Counted from the stretch's first letter, positions 24,468 to 33,064 are shown. The stretch is DNA of 38,352 nt from Faecalicatena orotica (GCF_003149245.1 NZ_QGDL01000024.1:1-38352); one strand, 5' to 3'. Numbers and translations: made by a program. The notes: generated from the letters alone by a model not told the origin.

Positions 24468-24808
24468 ATGACAGAATCAAGAAGATTAGTCTATCAGACT
24501 CAGATGGATATATTCTGGATATTATACCGGATTTGATTGAAATAGGAATTGATGCACTGAATTCCCAAATTTTTTGTATGGGACTGGAAAAATTGGAGCA
24601 GTTTAGAGGGCAGATTACCTTCTGGGGCGAGATTGACAGACAGAATATATTGCCATTCGGAAGCAGTGAGGATGTAGAAAACGCTGTAAAAAACGTCAAA
24701 GATCATCTGTGGAAAGACGGCGGATGTATTGCCCAGTGTGATTTTGGCGTTGGAGTGAATCCGCAGAATGTGTTTAAAGTGTTTGAAACATGGGGAAAGA
24801 TTGTGTAG
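24468..24808 (+). pseudogene. URO-D-fold gene remnant with internal deletion
   Basis: An ATG at 24468 behind GAGGTGGGAAGT opens a normal URO-D start (MTESRRLVYQT), but after 12 codons the frame runs into foreign sequence and stops. From about 24500 another frame encodes ~100 residues of a URO-D C-terminus: SDGYILDIIPDLIEIGIDA, ITFWGEIDRQNILPFG and an ending in VFKVFETWGK. Full-length relatives are about 340-350 residues, so roughly 220-230 are missing. The break falls at the HSDG motif, and the two halves are out of frame (24468 against 24503). It is a decayed gene. An alternative TTG start at 24449 overlapping the manA stop would give only the C-terminal fragment. Confidence 0.8.
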
Positions 24809-24856
24809 AAAGACAGCGAGATGTGGATAAGTTTTTTTAGCAGACAGGAGGAATAT

Positions 24857-25912
24857 ATGAACAGGAAAGAGCGGGTTTTAGCAGCTTTGAAACGGGAACC
24901 AGTAGATAGAATTCCAAGGGGAGAGCTGGCAATTGAAGGGGGATTTATAGAAAACTTTCTGGCAGATGTTGAGACACCAATGTCACCGTTGGGAAAAGAG
25001 ATCTATGTGAGGAAAGCACTGGAAATGGATTTTATCAATATACATGAATTTCCAAAAACATTGTTGGGATACGCGGAAGATGGATATCCAATTTACCAAA
25101 GCCCATATGGGGATATATTCAAGGAGACACCTCACAGCTTCCAGCTTCTGAAACCTGCGCTGGAAGATATTGAGGATGTGGAAGAATATCAGACAGCAGA
25201 TTTATCCGTGGCAACGAGTCATCTGCTGGAGTTTTATAAAGCAAATACGGATTTGTTCCTAATATCCCAGATTAACGGACCGGTGAGTGCGCTTGACTGG
25301 GCATTGGGAATGGAAGATTATATGTGTTATTGTATGACAGATCCAGAATTGGTGGCACAGTTCGCAGAAAAGATTATGGCATTTGAAGTTGGCAGGGCCA
25401 AGATGTTTCTGGACAAGGGAGCAGAGGCAATCCTCATAACGGACGACATCGCGTTTAATACGGGGCTTCTGCTTCCGCCTGACACGATGAAACTGGTGGC
25501 TTTTCCATTTTATAAAAAGGTAATTCAGGAAATAAAGGAATATAAGGATGTGCCGGTTATCTTCCACAGTGACGGCTATCTGGCGGATGTACTGCAGGAT
25601 ATTGTAGATTGTGGGTTCGATGCGATACAGTCACTGCAGCCTTCCGCGGGCATGGATATTGAGAAGGTGAAACAAGAATTTGGCAATAAACTATGCCTGA
25701 TTGGCAACGTAGACCTGAATTATCTGCTTCCATTTGGAACACCAAAGGAAGTGAAAAAAGAAGTGAAGGACCTCGCAGATAAGGCAGGACCAGACGGTTT
25801 TATTCTTTCAACCTGCAATATATTGACAGATGCCGTTCAAATTGAGAATGCAAAGGCAATGTATTTCTTTGATAAAGAAGATGGGAGTATGAATGGTGAG
25901 CAGGATTTTTAG
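24857..25912 (+). CDS. URO-D-fold protein with HxDG motif
   Basis: 351 residues from the ATG at 24857, chosen for AGGAGG just upstream; an in-frame ATG 36 bases earlier has no good site. It opens MNRKERVLAALKREPVDRIPRGE. The metal motif of MtaA-type proteins is changed: H237 is kept, the first Cys is D239 (VIFHSDGYL), and the late Cys is present as C320 in DGFILSTCNIL. The same HSDG form is seen in the neighbouring remnant. AEAILITDDIAFNTGLLLPP is the usual central motif. Its last 20 bases overlap the yesL-like gene, coupling translation to the transporter genes. The substrate is unknown. Confidence 0.86.
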   Translation: MNRKERVLAALKREPVDRIPRGELAIEGGFIENFLADVETPMSPLGKEIYVRKALEMDFINIHEFPKTLLGYAEDGYPIYQSPYGDIFKETPHSFQLLKPALEDIEDVEEYQTADLSVATSHLLEFYKANTDLFLISQINGPVSALDWALGMEDYMCYCMTDPELVAQFAEKIMAFEVGRAKMFLDKGAEAILITDDIAFNTGLLLPPDTMKLVAFPFYKKVIQEIKEYKDVPVIFHSDGYLADVLQDIVDCGFDAIQSLQPSAGMDIEKVKQEFGNKLCLIGNVDLNYLLPFGTPKEVKKEVKDLADKAGPDGFILSTCNILTDAVQIENAKAMYFFDKEDGSMNGEQDF

Positions 25913-26546
25913 TGTCGAAGGAAAGTTTTATTCGGTTACCAGCAAAATGGCCGATATGGTGGTCATCACTTTATTGTGGTTCGTTGGATGCATTCCCATT
26001 ATCACGATTCTCACTTCGACATCAAGCATGTATCATACCACGGTGAAATGTGTGCGCTATGAACGGGGGAAAGCATTTGAGGAGTTCAAAGAAGCTTATA
26101 AGAAAAATTTGAAGCCGGGGATTTCACTGACCATATTTTACGGTATGATTGGCGTGGCAGTTGGATTTGCTGATTACCGCGTATTTGGCCTCATGCAGGG
26201 CAGAACTGCAGGTGGATTCATTATGGCAGTAGTCCTGCTGGTTGTGACGGCTTTATATCTGATGAATGTACTTTGGCTGATCCCTGTGTTTTCAAGATTC
26301 TCGAATACATTTGGAAAGACCATTCAGCTGAATTATGTTATTGCGGCCAGGAATATCATAAGAAGCCTGCCGATGTTTCTGGTTATTGTCGCAGCTGTAA
26401 TTCTGGTCCTGGCATCGTTTCCGTTGGTGATTATATTTCCATCACTGGCAATGTTTTTGATTTCTTATCTCTCGGAGCCGGGAATGCATAAATATATGCC
26501 GAAACAGGAAGAAGACAACGGGGATTGGAGATACGGATTCAGATAA
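25893..26546 (+). CDS. YesL-like (DUF624) membrane protein
   Basis: 217 residues. Matches the DUF624/YesL family, small membrane proteins found almost only beside CUT1 sugar transporters and YesM/YesN pairs. It opens FSVEGKFYSVTSKMADMVVI, with hydrophobic segments near 20-40, 75-95, 107-130 and 160-190, and the conserved GCIPI and FGKTIQLNY stretches. It starts within the end of the URO-D gene and stops 40 bases before the first permease. The function is not established; an accessory role to the transporter or its sensor is inferred. Confidence 0.9.
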   Translation: MVSRIFSVEGKFYSVTSKMADMVVITLLWFVGCIPIITILTSTSSMYHTTVKCVRYERGKAFEEFKEAYKKNLKPGISLTIFYGMIGVAVGFADYRVFGLMQGRTAGGFIMAVVLLVVTALYLMNVLWLIPVFSRFSNTFGKTIQLNYVIAARNIIRSLPMFLVIVAAVILVLASFPLVIIFPSLAMFLISYLSEPGMHKYMPKQEEDNGDWRYGFR

Positions 26547-26585
26547 AGCGAAGAACGCAAAATTGAGAAGAGGAGGAAATAAGTT

Positions 26586-27470
26586 ATGAAAAGTTTCTAT
26601 TCGAAACGAGCGAAACTGGTATTTATTTTACCAGGATTTATACTGTTTACAGTGTTTGTTATTTATTCCATTGTGCCATGCTTCATCATGAGCCTCCAGA
26701 ACCATAATGGCGCGGCATCGCTGGGATGGGTAGGGATTGAGAACTATGTTACGACATTAAAGTCACCGGCTTTCTGGGCGGCACATAAGAATACATACTG
26801 GCTTCTTGCGTTAGAGCTGTTGGTTGGTATTCCGGGGTCACTTCTCCTGGCATTGATGCTGGACCGTGCAGGAAAGGCTGCAAAGGCTATCTATAGGTTT
26901 GCAGCACTGTTCCCCATCGTACTGTCAGTTGCAGTTGTCGGTAAGTTCTTTGTATTGGGAATCTTTGATACGAATGTAGGGCTTCTGAATTCGATTTTAA
27001 ATTCAGTGGGGCTTGAGAACTTAACAAGATCATGGCTGTCGGATTCTAAAACGGTTATGACCTGTATTGCCATTGCTTATATCTGGCAGTATTTGGGGAT
27101 GAACTCCCTATTATTCTATACAGGAATCCGTACCATTCCGGGAGAATTCTATGAAGCAGCCCTGATTGACGGAGCGGGATTCTTAAAGGCAAGCATCCAT
27201 ATTACCATTCCTTTGCTGCAGGATGTATTGAAATATGTTCTGATCGGAGCAACAATCGGAACTTTGGGAATGTATTCGCAAATCGCGATTATGACAAGAG
27301 GGGGCCCGGGAAGGGCTTCAAGGACAGTTATTTATGAAATGTTCTATCAGGCATTTAAAACAAATCGATTTGGGTATGGGTGCGCCATCGCATTGTTGTT
27401 CTTGCTGGAATGTATTTTCTGGGCATTTATTATAAACAAGTTCGTCGCACGTGAGCCGATTGAGTATTAG
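26586..27470 (+). CDS. CUT1 sugar ABC transporter permease (MalF/UgpA type)
   Basis: 294-residue membrane protein with six hydrophobic segments, the first at about 11-31. The cytoplasmic EAA loop that docks the ATPase is EFYEAALIDGAGFLKASIHI, followed by ITIPLL. This is the first of a permease pair for oligosaccharide import. It is preceded by GAGGAGG. The gene for the next subunit starts 13 bases after this stop. No ATPase gene lies in the cluster, as is usual for CUT1 systems that share an MsmX/MsiK-type ATPase encoded elsewhere. Confidence 0.94.
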   Translation: MKSFYSKRAKLVFILPGFILFTVFVIYSIVPCFIMSLQNHNGAASLGWVGIENYVTTLKSPAFWAAHKNTYWLLALELLVGIPGSLLLALMLDRAGKAAKAIYRFAALFPIVLSVAVVGKFFVLGIFDTNVGLLNSILNSVGLENLTRSWLSDSKTVMTCIAIAYIWQYLGMNSLLFYTGIRTIPGEFYEAALIDGAGFLKASIHITIPLLQDVLKYVLIGATIGTLGMYSQIAIMTRGGPGRASRTVIYEMFYQAFKTNRFGYGCAIALLFLLECIFWAFIINKFVAREPIEY

Positions 27471-27483
27471 AGGAGGTGACAAG

Positions 27484-28323
27484 ATGAAGATGAAAATGGG
27501 AATGAGAATTGGACGTGTGATCAGAGACGGAATATTGATTATTTTTGCAATACTGTTTTTGCTTCCCTTATACTGGATGTTTTCGCTTTCTTTAAAGGAT
27601 ACGGTACAGGCGGCAGGAGAACCGTGGGCAATACCAAATGGACTGCATTTTGAAAATTTTTCAGCGGCTTGGCAAAGGATTGATATTCCGAATCTATTGA
27701 AGAACAGCTTTATCTATACTGCAGGCGCTTTGGTATTATGCCTTGCTGTAAGCGTTATGATTGCTTATGCAATTACTAGAATGCGTATGAAACATGCCAA
27801 TTCATTCAGAATGTATTTTACAATTGGTATGCTGGTCCCGATCGCTGTCATGATGATCCCGGTGTACCGCCTGGTTATGACACTTGGAATAAAAGGAACA
27901 TACTGGTCATTGATTCTGCCATATGCCGCATTTACTATGGCGAGTGCGATATTGATGATATGTGCATTCTTCCGCAGCATTCCGGTAGAAATGGAAGAGG
28001 CGGCGGCCATTGATGGCTGTAACGTATATAGGACGTTTATAAGCATTATGGTTCCGATGGTGAAACCGGCACTTGTGACACAGGCAATGATGGTGTATAT
28101 CACGAACTGGAATGAGTATGCATTGGCAAGTGTTCTTGCGATGGGTGAAGATATGAGATCAATTCCGCTTGCACTGGATTTGTTTTTCGGACAGTTCAAT
28201 ATAACAAACTGGGGTGAGGTCGGTGCAGCAGTTGCCATTACATCACTTCCTGTAATTGTCGTATTTATGTTTTGTAATAAGCAGATTGAGCAGGCAATGT
28301 GTGGTTCTTCCGGACTAAAATAG
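27484..28323 (+). CDS. CUT1 sugar ABC transporter permease (MalG/UgpE type)
   Basis: 279 residues from the ATG at 27484, which has GAGGAGGTGACA in front of it; an in-frame GTG at 27451 lies inside the previous gene and is not preferred. Six hydrophobic segments and the EAA loop EMEEAAAIDGCNVYRTFISI. LLPLYWMFSLSLKD at the N-terminus is typical of MalG-type proteins. It partners the upstream permease. Last gene of the operon that starts at 18647; the promoter region of the kinase gene follows. Confidence 0.94.
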   Translation: MKMKMGMRIGRVIRDGILIIFAILFLLPLYWMFSLSLKDTVQAAGEPWAIPNGLHFENFSAAWQRIDIPNLLKNSFIYTAGALVLCLAVSVMIAYAITRMRMKHANSFRMYFTIGMLVPIAVMMIPVYRLVMTLGIKGTYWSLILPYAAFTMASAILMICAFFRSIPVEMEEAAAIDGCNVYRTFISIMVPMVKPALVTQAMMVYITNWNEYALASVLAMGEDMRSIPLALDLFFGQFNITNWGEVGAAVAITSLPVIVVFMFCNKQIEQAMCGSSGLK

Positions 28324-28345
28324 TAGAAACGATATGTAAATCAAA

Positions 28346-28390
28346 TTGACAGCCACATGTATACATTGATAAAATTATTTATGTATACAT
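28346..28390 (+). promoter_or_regulatory. Promoter of the second two-component operon, with paired palindromic operators
   Basis: TTGACA (28346-28351), 18-base spacer, TAAAAT (28370-28375). Two copies of the perfect palindrome ATGTATACAT lie at 28357-28366 (in the spacer) and 28381-28390 (just after the -10), 24 bases apart. With one flanking base each they also form an 11-bp hairpin, with TCTTTTT some bases later, so the stretch might also slow or end transcription from the permease genes. Confidence 0.65.
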
Positions 28391-28453
28391 GCATCTGTCT
28401 TTTTATCTTATAAGAATGTACGCCTGATTTGTGTGGTGAAATGAGGGGAACCT

Positions 28454-30274
28454 ATGAAAAAGCGGTTGAAATTGAGGAATGCTATTTTAATTACGATTAT
28501 ACTGATTACGGCGGTCATTGTGCTGATTTTTGGGTATGTTTCCAGTCAGCAGTTTGAAGAACTGCTAACAGAACGTATGGTAGATGATTATCAGGAAACT
28601 GTAAATACGATGCAAAAAAATGTAGAGACACTCATTACATACATGGAAGATTTTACAAAGTATCTGTCTTTGAATCAGGAAGTACAGGATACAATCATAG
28701 AATATCAGAATATGGAAGATGAGAACCGCATATTGAGCCAGCTGGCAGTGAAACAAAAATGGGATAAATTCAGCAGCCAGCTTATTTTTTCTACATCCAT
28801 GATATATAGTCTGGAAATCTATACGGGGGAAAATAAAGTTTATACCTATTATTATGATCCAATGGAGAGCGATGCAAAGAACATTCCTGATGAGATTCTG
28901 AAAACCGCAAACTCGCAGAGTCAGCCGATTTGGACAGACCTGTTGACACTTAGGCAATACCGGTCTTATGTAAAAAAGCCTGATTATGGATTTGCCGTGG
29001 TGAAATCAGTAAATAACCAATTGTCTGGAAGAGTGGGGGCAATTGCTGTATATGTGAGGGAATCCAGCTTTGCAGAGATTTTGGAACCTAAAAAGGAAGA
29101 ACGGAAAAACAGATATTATCTGGTAAACGCTGATGACACTATTGTGTCTGCAGTTAATAAGGAGGAACTCTATGAGAAAGCCAATACTACGTTGGAGCTT
29201 TCAAAGGAAGAATATGAAAAATGTATGCAGGATGGGGTACTTTTAAAAGAGGAGAAAGGACAGGATCCGCTCCTGTATGTAAGCCGGATGATTGGAAAGA
29301 AAGGCATCAAGCTGGTATGTGAGACTACGATGGATGAACTCGGAGAGCAGCAGAACAGTTTAAAGATTTTTATCGGAATCATGATGTTTTTTGCGGTCAT
29401 CCTGGCAACTGTCAGTGCGTGGTTTGTGTCGAACAGGGTTACAAAACCATTGGGAGAACTGATGGGAGTTATGGAGAAGATAAAGACAGAGGATAAGAAC
29501 AGCCACCTTCGTTTTCAGGAAAGAGATACCGGAGAAATTGGAGTCTTGGGCAGCAGGTTTAACGAGCTTATGGATGAACTTGATGCATCAATGCAACAGA
29601 TTTATGAGGAACAAAGGCAGCGCCGTCATAATGAAGTACGCTTATTACAGGCCCAGATTGTTCCGCATTTCCTATATAATACGATGGGGATCATCTCTTC
29701 TTTTATCAAACTGGGGATGACAGAAAAGGCACTTGCAACGATTCAGAATCTGGTAAGCTTCTATCGGCTGTCTCTTTCCTCGGGGAAAGAAATTATTACA
29801 ATAAAAGAAGAGGTGGAGTTGACACGTAATTATATAGAGTTACAACAGCTCCGCTATATTGAATATATGGAATATACGATAGAGTGTGATGAAGACACGG
29901 AAAATGTCTGGATACCAAAGCTGACCATACAGCCATTGGTGGAGAATGTACTGCATCATGGGCTGAGGCCGAATGAAGAAAAATGTCAGATTCATATTAG
30001 TGTTACGGCTGACAGTCCAAATGAAATACTGAAAATCAGTGTATATGATAATGGCACAGGTATAAAAGAGGAAAGGTTAAAGCAGCTGAGGGAGAGTTTG
30101 GAAACAGGGAAAAGTATTACAAAATCATTCGGTATACTGAACATCCACCAGAGATTAAAACTGATATATGGAAACAAATACCATATGGAAATTGAGAGTC
30201 AGGAAGGAGAGTATACACAGTTTAGTTTATATCTGCCGTTGAAGGGGAGCAGGGAGGGTGAAACGTATGTATAA
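28454..30274 (+). CDS. YesM-type sensor histidine kinase
   Basis: 606 residues. TM1 at about 11-29, a large extracytoplasmic sensor (30-302), TM2 at about 304-325, HAMP at ~327-380, His_kinase domain with H405 in IVPHFLYNTMG and HATPase with PLVENVLHHG and DNGTGI. It pairs with the response regulator that overlaps its last eight bases. The sensor probably detects the oligosaccharide, or the loaded binding protein encoded at 31648. It has its own sigma-A-type promoter, unlike the first YesM-type kinase, which sits within its transporter operon. Confidence 0.94.
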   Translation: MKKRLKLRNAILITIILITAVIVLIFGYVSSQQFEELLTERMVDDYQETVNTMQKNVETLITYMEDFTKYLSLNQEVQDTIIEYQNMEDENRILSQLAVKQKWDKFSSQLIFSTSMIYSLEIYTGENKVYTYYYDPMESDAKNIPDEILKTANSQSQPIWTDLLTLRQYRSYVKKPDYGFAVVKSVNNQLSGRVGAIAVYVRESSFAEILEPKKEERKNRYYLVNADDTIVSAVNKEELYEKANTTLELSKEEYEKCMQDGVLLKEEKGQDPLLYVSRMIGKKGIKLVCETTMDELGEQQNSLKIFIGIMMFFAVILATVSAWFVSNRVTKPLGELMGVMEKIKTEDKNSHLRFQERDTGEIGVLGSRFNELMDELDASMQQIYEEQRQRRHNEVRLLQAQIVPHFLYNTMGIISSFIKLGMTEKALATIQNLVSFYRLSLSSGKEIITIKEEVELTRNYIELQQLRYIEYMEYTIECDEDTENVWIPKLTIQPLVENVLHHGLRPNEEKCQIHISVTADSPNEILKISVYDNGTGIKEERLKQLRESLETGKSITKSFGILNIHQRLKLIYGNKYHMEIESQEGEYTQFSLYLPLKGSREGETYV

Positions 30275-31502
30275 GGTATTATTAGTGGATGATGAGTACT
30301 TTCCAAGAGAAGCACTCAAAACGACCATTTCATGGGAAAAGTATGGGTGCACGGTCTGCGGGGAAGCAAAAAATGGATTTGACGGTATTGAAAAAGCGAT
30401 AGAATTAGAACCGGATATCATATTAACAGATATCAATATGCCGTTTATGGATGGACTGGATATGATTATGCATCTTCAGAAAGAGCGCCCAGATATTTTG
30501 TATTCTATCGTCACCGGCTACAGTGAATTTGAGTATGCTAAGAGAGGGATGGAGCTTGGGGTGCATCACTTTATTGTAAAACCGATAGATGACAAAGAAC
30601 TGATAAAGACAATACAGAATATGGTGGAAATTCTGGAAGAGAAGCATAAGAAAGAACGTGAATATGAAAGCCTGAAATTTTGGGCAAGGAAGAACAGTGA
30701 AGAAAACCGGAAGAATTTTTTGTATATGTTGTTGATGGAAGAAAACAGTGTAATTGAATCCCAGTTTTTGTTTGAATGCGACCAGTTAAATCTCCCTATG
30801 AAACAGGGAGGATATGTTGTATGCTTCCTTAAAATTGACTCCCGGACCTATGTGCATTTAAGTCAGGAGGAATGGCAGAATAAGATGATGGAAACAATGG
30901 GAGAAACAGGAGAAAACTGGAATTGTACCGTTTATTATCAGGGATATGGGAATTTGTTCATTATTTTTAGCAATATAACGGAATCTGACAGGAATCTCAA
31001 TACGCTTGGATCGCTGATGCAGAGCATACAGATTGCATTGATGCAGGAATGGGTATGTACGGTAATGGCAGGGGTAGGAAAGTATTATAAAACATATCAG
31101 GGAATTGTGAAGTCACGTGCAGAGGCGGAAGCCTCTGTACAGGAAATCAGGGTATCAAAGTTAATTACAGAAATGCTGCGTTATATTCATGAAAACTATG
31201 AAAATCCCGATCTGTCGTTGAAAGAAATTGCGGAAAAATTATTTGTAAATTATTCATACCTCAGCACTCAGTTCAAAAAGGAGATGGAAATGTCGGCAAG
31301 CCAGTATATCCTGCGGTTCCGAATGACAAAAGCGGCGGATGCATTTCGAAGTGGGAAGGAGAACATGATAGAAGTTGCAGGGGAAGTCGGATATACCGAT
31401 ACGAAATATTTTTATCGTTGCTTTAAAAAAGAGTTTGGGGTTACTCCGAATCAATATATTGAAGTATTGCGGAAAGCACGGAGCAGCGGTGAGGTGCTCT
31501 AA
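30267..31502 (+). CDS. YesN-type response regulator with AraC DNA-binding domain
   Basis: 411 residues from the ATG at 30267, eight bases after GGAGGG; a GTG three codons earlier is possible. Receiver domain with D8/D9, D55 in IILTDINMPF and the Lys of FIVKPID. A ~180-residue middle region of the YesN type follows, then an AraC double helix-turn-helix over the last ~100 residues (PDLSLKEIAEKLFVNYSYLSTQFKK, GYTDTKYFYRCFKKEFGVTPNQY given in part). Cognate partner of the kinase. The best candidate target is the shared element upstream of 18647 and 31648. Confidence 0.95.
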   Translation: MYKVLLVDDEYFPREALKTTISWEKYGCTVCGEAKNGFDGIEKAIELEPDIILTDINMPFMDGLDMIMHLQKERPDILYSIVTGYSEFEYAKRGMELGVHHFIVKPIDDKELIKTIQNMVEILEEKHKKEREYESLKFWARKNSEENRKNFLYMLLMEENSVIESQFLFECDQLNLPMKQGGYVVCFLKIDSRTYVHLSQEEWQNKMMETMGETGENWNCTVYYQGYGNLFIIFSNITESDRNLNTLGSLMQSIQIALMQEWVCTVMAGVGKYYKTYQGIVKSRAEAEASVQEIRVSKLITEMLRYIHENYENPDLSLKEIAEKLFVNYSYLSTQFKKEMEMSASQYILRFRMTKAADAFRSGKENMIEVAGEVGYTDTKYFYRCFKKEFGVTPNQYIEVLRKARSSGEVL

Positions 31503-31551
31503 GGGAGGACAATCAAAGTCCCTGCAGCCGCAAATATACGAAAAGGTTAAA

Positions 31552-31616
31552 TGCCAAAAAAAGTGAACTATGTGCTAAAATTATGTCCCCCCGGTAATGA
31601 AGATGGGCTCTATAAT
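31552..31616 (+). promoter_or_regulatory. Operator and promoter of the binding-protein gene
   Basis: TATAAT at 31611-31616 without a -35 consensus. Upstream, 31564-31588 repeats the TGAAC, TGCTA and GTCC blocks of the element at 18551-18577, again with TGCTA 38 bases before TATAAT. TGCCAAAA (31552-31559) and TGCTAAAA (31573-31580) form a direct repeat 21 bases apart, two helix turns, which suits an AraC-type dimer. Confidence 0.7.
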
Positions 31617-31647
31617 ATAGACATCACTTAATCGAGGAGGAAAGGAA

Positions 31648-32955
31648 ATGAAAATGAAAAAAGTATTAAGTCTTGTGCTTGCCGGAACGATGGTTTTAAG
31701 TATGGCGGCCTGTGGTAAAAAAGAGGATGAGCCCAAAGCGGACAAAGGAAAAGAGGATGGAGCAAAAACGATTACTATTTTATGGCCTGAAACAGATTCC
31801 ACACAGGTAGATGTTATGGAAAACTATCTCCGGCCTGCATTGAAAGAAAAATTCCCGGATATTGAATTCGAGTACATTTCTACCACCGATAACACAAACA
31901 GCCCTATTAAGACAATGAGTGCTTCCGGTGACCTTCCGGATATCTTCTTTACAGCGGGGGGCGATATTGATGCGGTTCTGGGTGCAGGAGATGCATTGGA
32001 TGTAACACCATATCTTGAAGAAGGATGGCTTGAGGAAAATTACGCAAATCCGGATCTGGTTAAGAACGGGGATGCAATTTATTTCCTGGCAGCGGGACAG
32101 AATGCATACTATACGCCAGTATTTTATTACAATACAGCACTCTTTGAAGCAAATGGGGTGAAGGAACCGACAAACATTGAAGAATTAGTGTCTGCAAGTA
32201 AAACATTTGTAGACAAGGGTATTACACCAATCACGACAGCAGGCTGGGTATCCTCATATTCTTTGATTGACGGCATTCTTGCAAGTGCTGCACCAGATGC
32301 TTTGGCGGACTTACATACACGTAAATGTGACTGGACAGACGAGCGGGTAAAGAAAGCATTATCATACTTCGATGAATTAAAGACAATGAAAGCCTTTTCA
32401 GCCGATATTGGCAACAAAGATGATGCAGCAGCTTATTCAGAATTTCAGGCAGGCAATACCGCTATGATGCTGACATATTCTTGGTTTAATGGAGATATGA
32501 CAGAAGAAAAACTGGGATTTGTTCCTGGAGAATTTAACTTCCCGGCAGCAGATGATGACTATATTCAGCTTATTTTCGAGCCAAGAAAGGGTAATGGCGG
32601 CGGATATACAGCGAATGCAGATACAGACAATCCGGAATTGCTTACAGAGATTTTACAGGTGATAGTTGCATCAGAGTCTGAACGTCACAATGCGAACGGC
32701 GTTAACACGAACTTTATAGTAGAGAAACCGGCAGAGCCGGCAAACGATTTGGAAGCTGAAAGAATGGAAGCTTACAATGCGGCTAAGACCTATTTAAGTG
32801 TCCTTCCCCAGGCTCAGATGGATGGAGTTACAATTGCTGAGTACACAACATTATATAATATGTTAATTTCCGATGATCAGGGATACCTGTCAGAGAACTT
32901 CATCGAAGAGATGCAGCCGGTATGGGAAGCCAATACATATGGTGCAACAGAATAG
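31648..32955 (+). CDS. CUT1 sugar-binding lipoprotein
   Basis: 435 residues. Signal peptide and lipobox SMAAC with lipidated C22, a Lys/Asp-rich linker, then an SBP_bac family 1 fold from about residue 35 (KTITILWPETDSTQ). SGDLPDIFFT, YYTPVFYYNTALFEANG and NTAMMLTYSWF are typical of MalE-like proteins for oligosaccharides. It probably delivers ligand to the permeases encoded at 26586-28323 although the kinase and regulator genes lie between. It has a separate promoter sharing an operator with the main operon, which would allow higher expression than the permeases. A strong terminator follows. Confidence 0.93.
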   Translation: MKMKKVLSLVLAGTMVLSMAACGKKEDEPKADKGKEDGAKTITILWPETDSTQVDVMENYLRPALKEKFPDIEFEYISTTDNTNSPIKTMSASGDLPDIFFTAGGDIDAVLGAGDALDVTPYLEEGWLEENYANPDLVKNGDAIYFLAAGQNAYYTPVFYYNTALFEANGVKEPTNIEELVSASKTFVDKGITPITTAGWVSSYSLIDGILASAAPDALADLHTRKCDWTDERVKKALSYFDELKTMKAFSADIGNKDDAAAYSEFQAGNTAMMLTYSWFNGDMTEEKLGFVPGEFNFPAADDDYIQLIFEPRKGNGGGYTANADTDNPELLTEILQVIVASESERHNANGVNTNFIVEKPAEPANDLEAERMEAYNAAKTYLSVLPQAQMDGVTIAEYTTLYNMLISDDQGYLSENFIEEMQPVWEANTYGATE

Positions 32956-32980
32956 GGTACAAATAAGATAGCGAAACAAG

Positions 32981-33028
32981 AAAAGAGAAGTGCGAAACTG
33001 CTTTGCAGTTTATGAGCACTTCTCTTTT
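32981..33028 (+). terminator. Terminator after the binding-protein gene
   Basis: A 13-bp perfect stem (32981-32993 with 33016-33028) contains an inner AAACTGC/GCAGTTT stem. The right arm itself ends in TCTTTT. It closes the plus-strand sugar block and faces the convergent acetyltransferase gene, for which it may also serve. Confidence 0.75.
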
Positions 33029-33064
33029 CGTAAAGGTTCCGGTATATCAATGGCTATTCATAAA

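Noticed and set aside
24449-24808. A real 119-residue gene starting at TTG
   Set aside because: It contains only the C-terminal third of a URO-D fold, cut at the HSDG motif, and a better start in another frame exists at 24468; a deletion remnant explains both.
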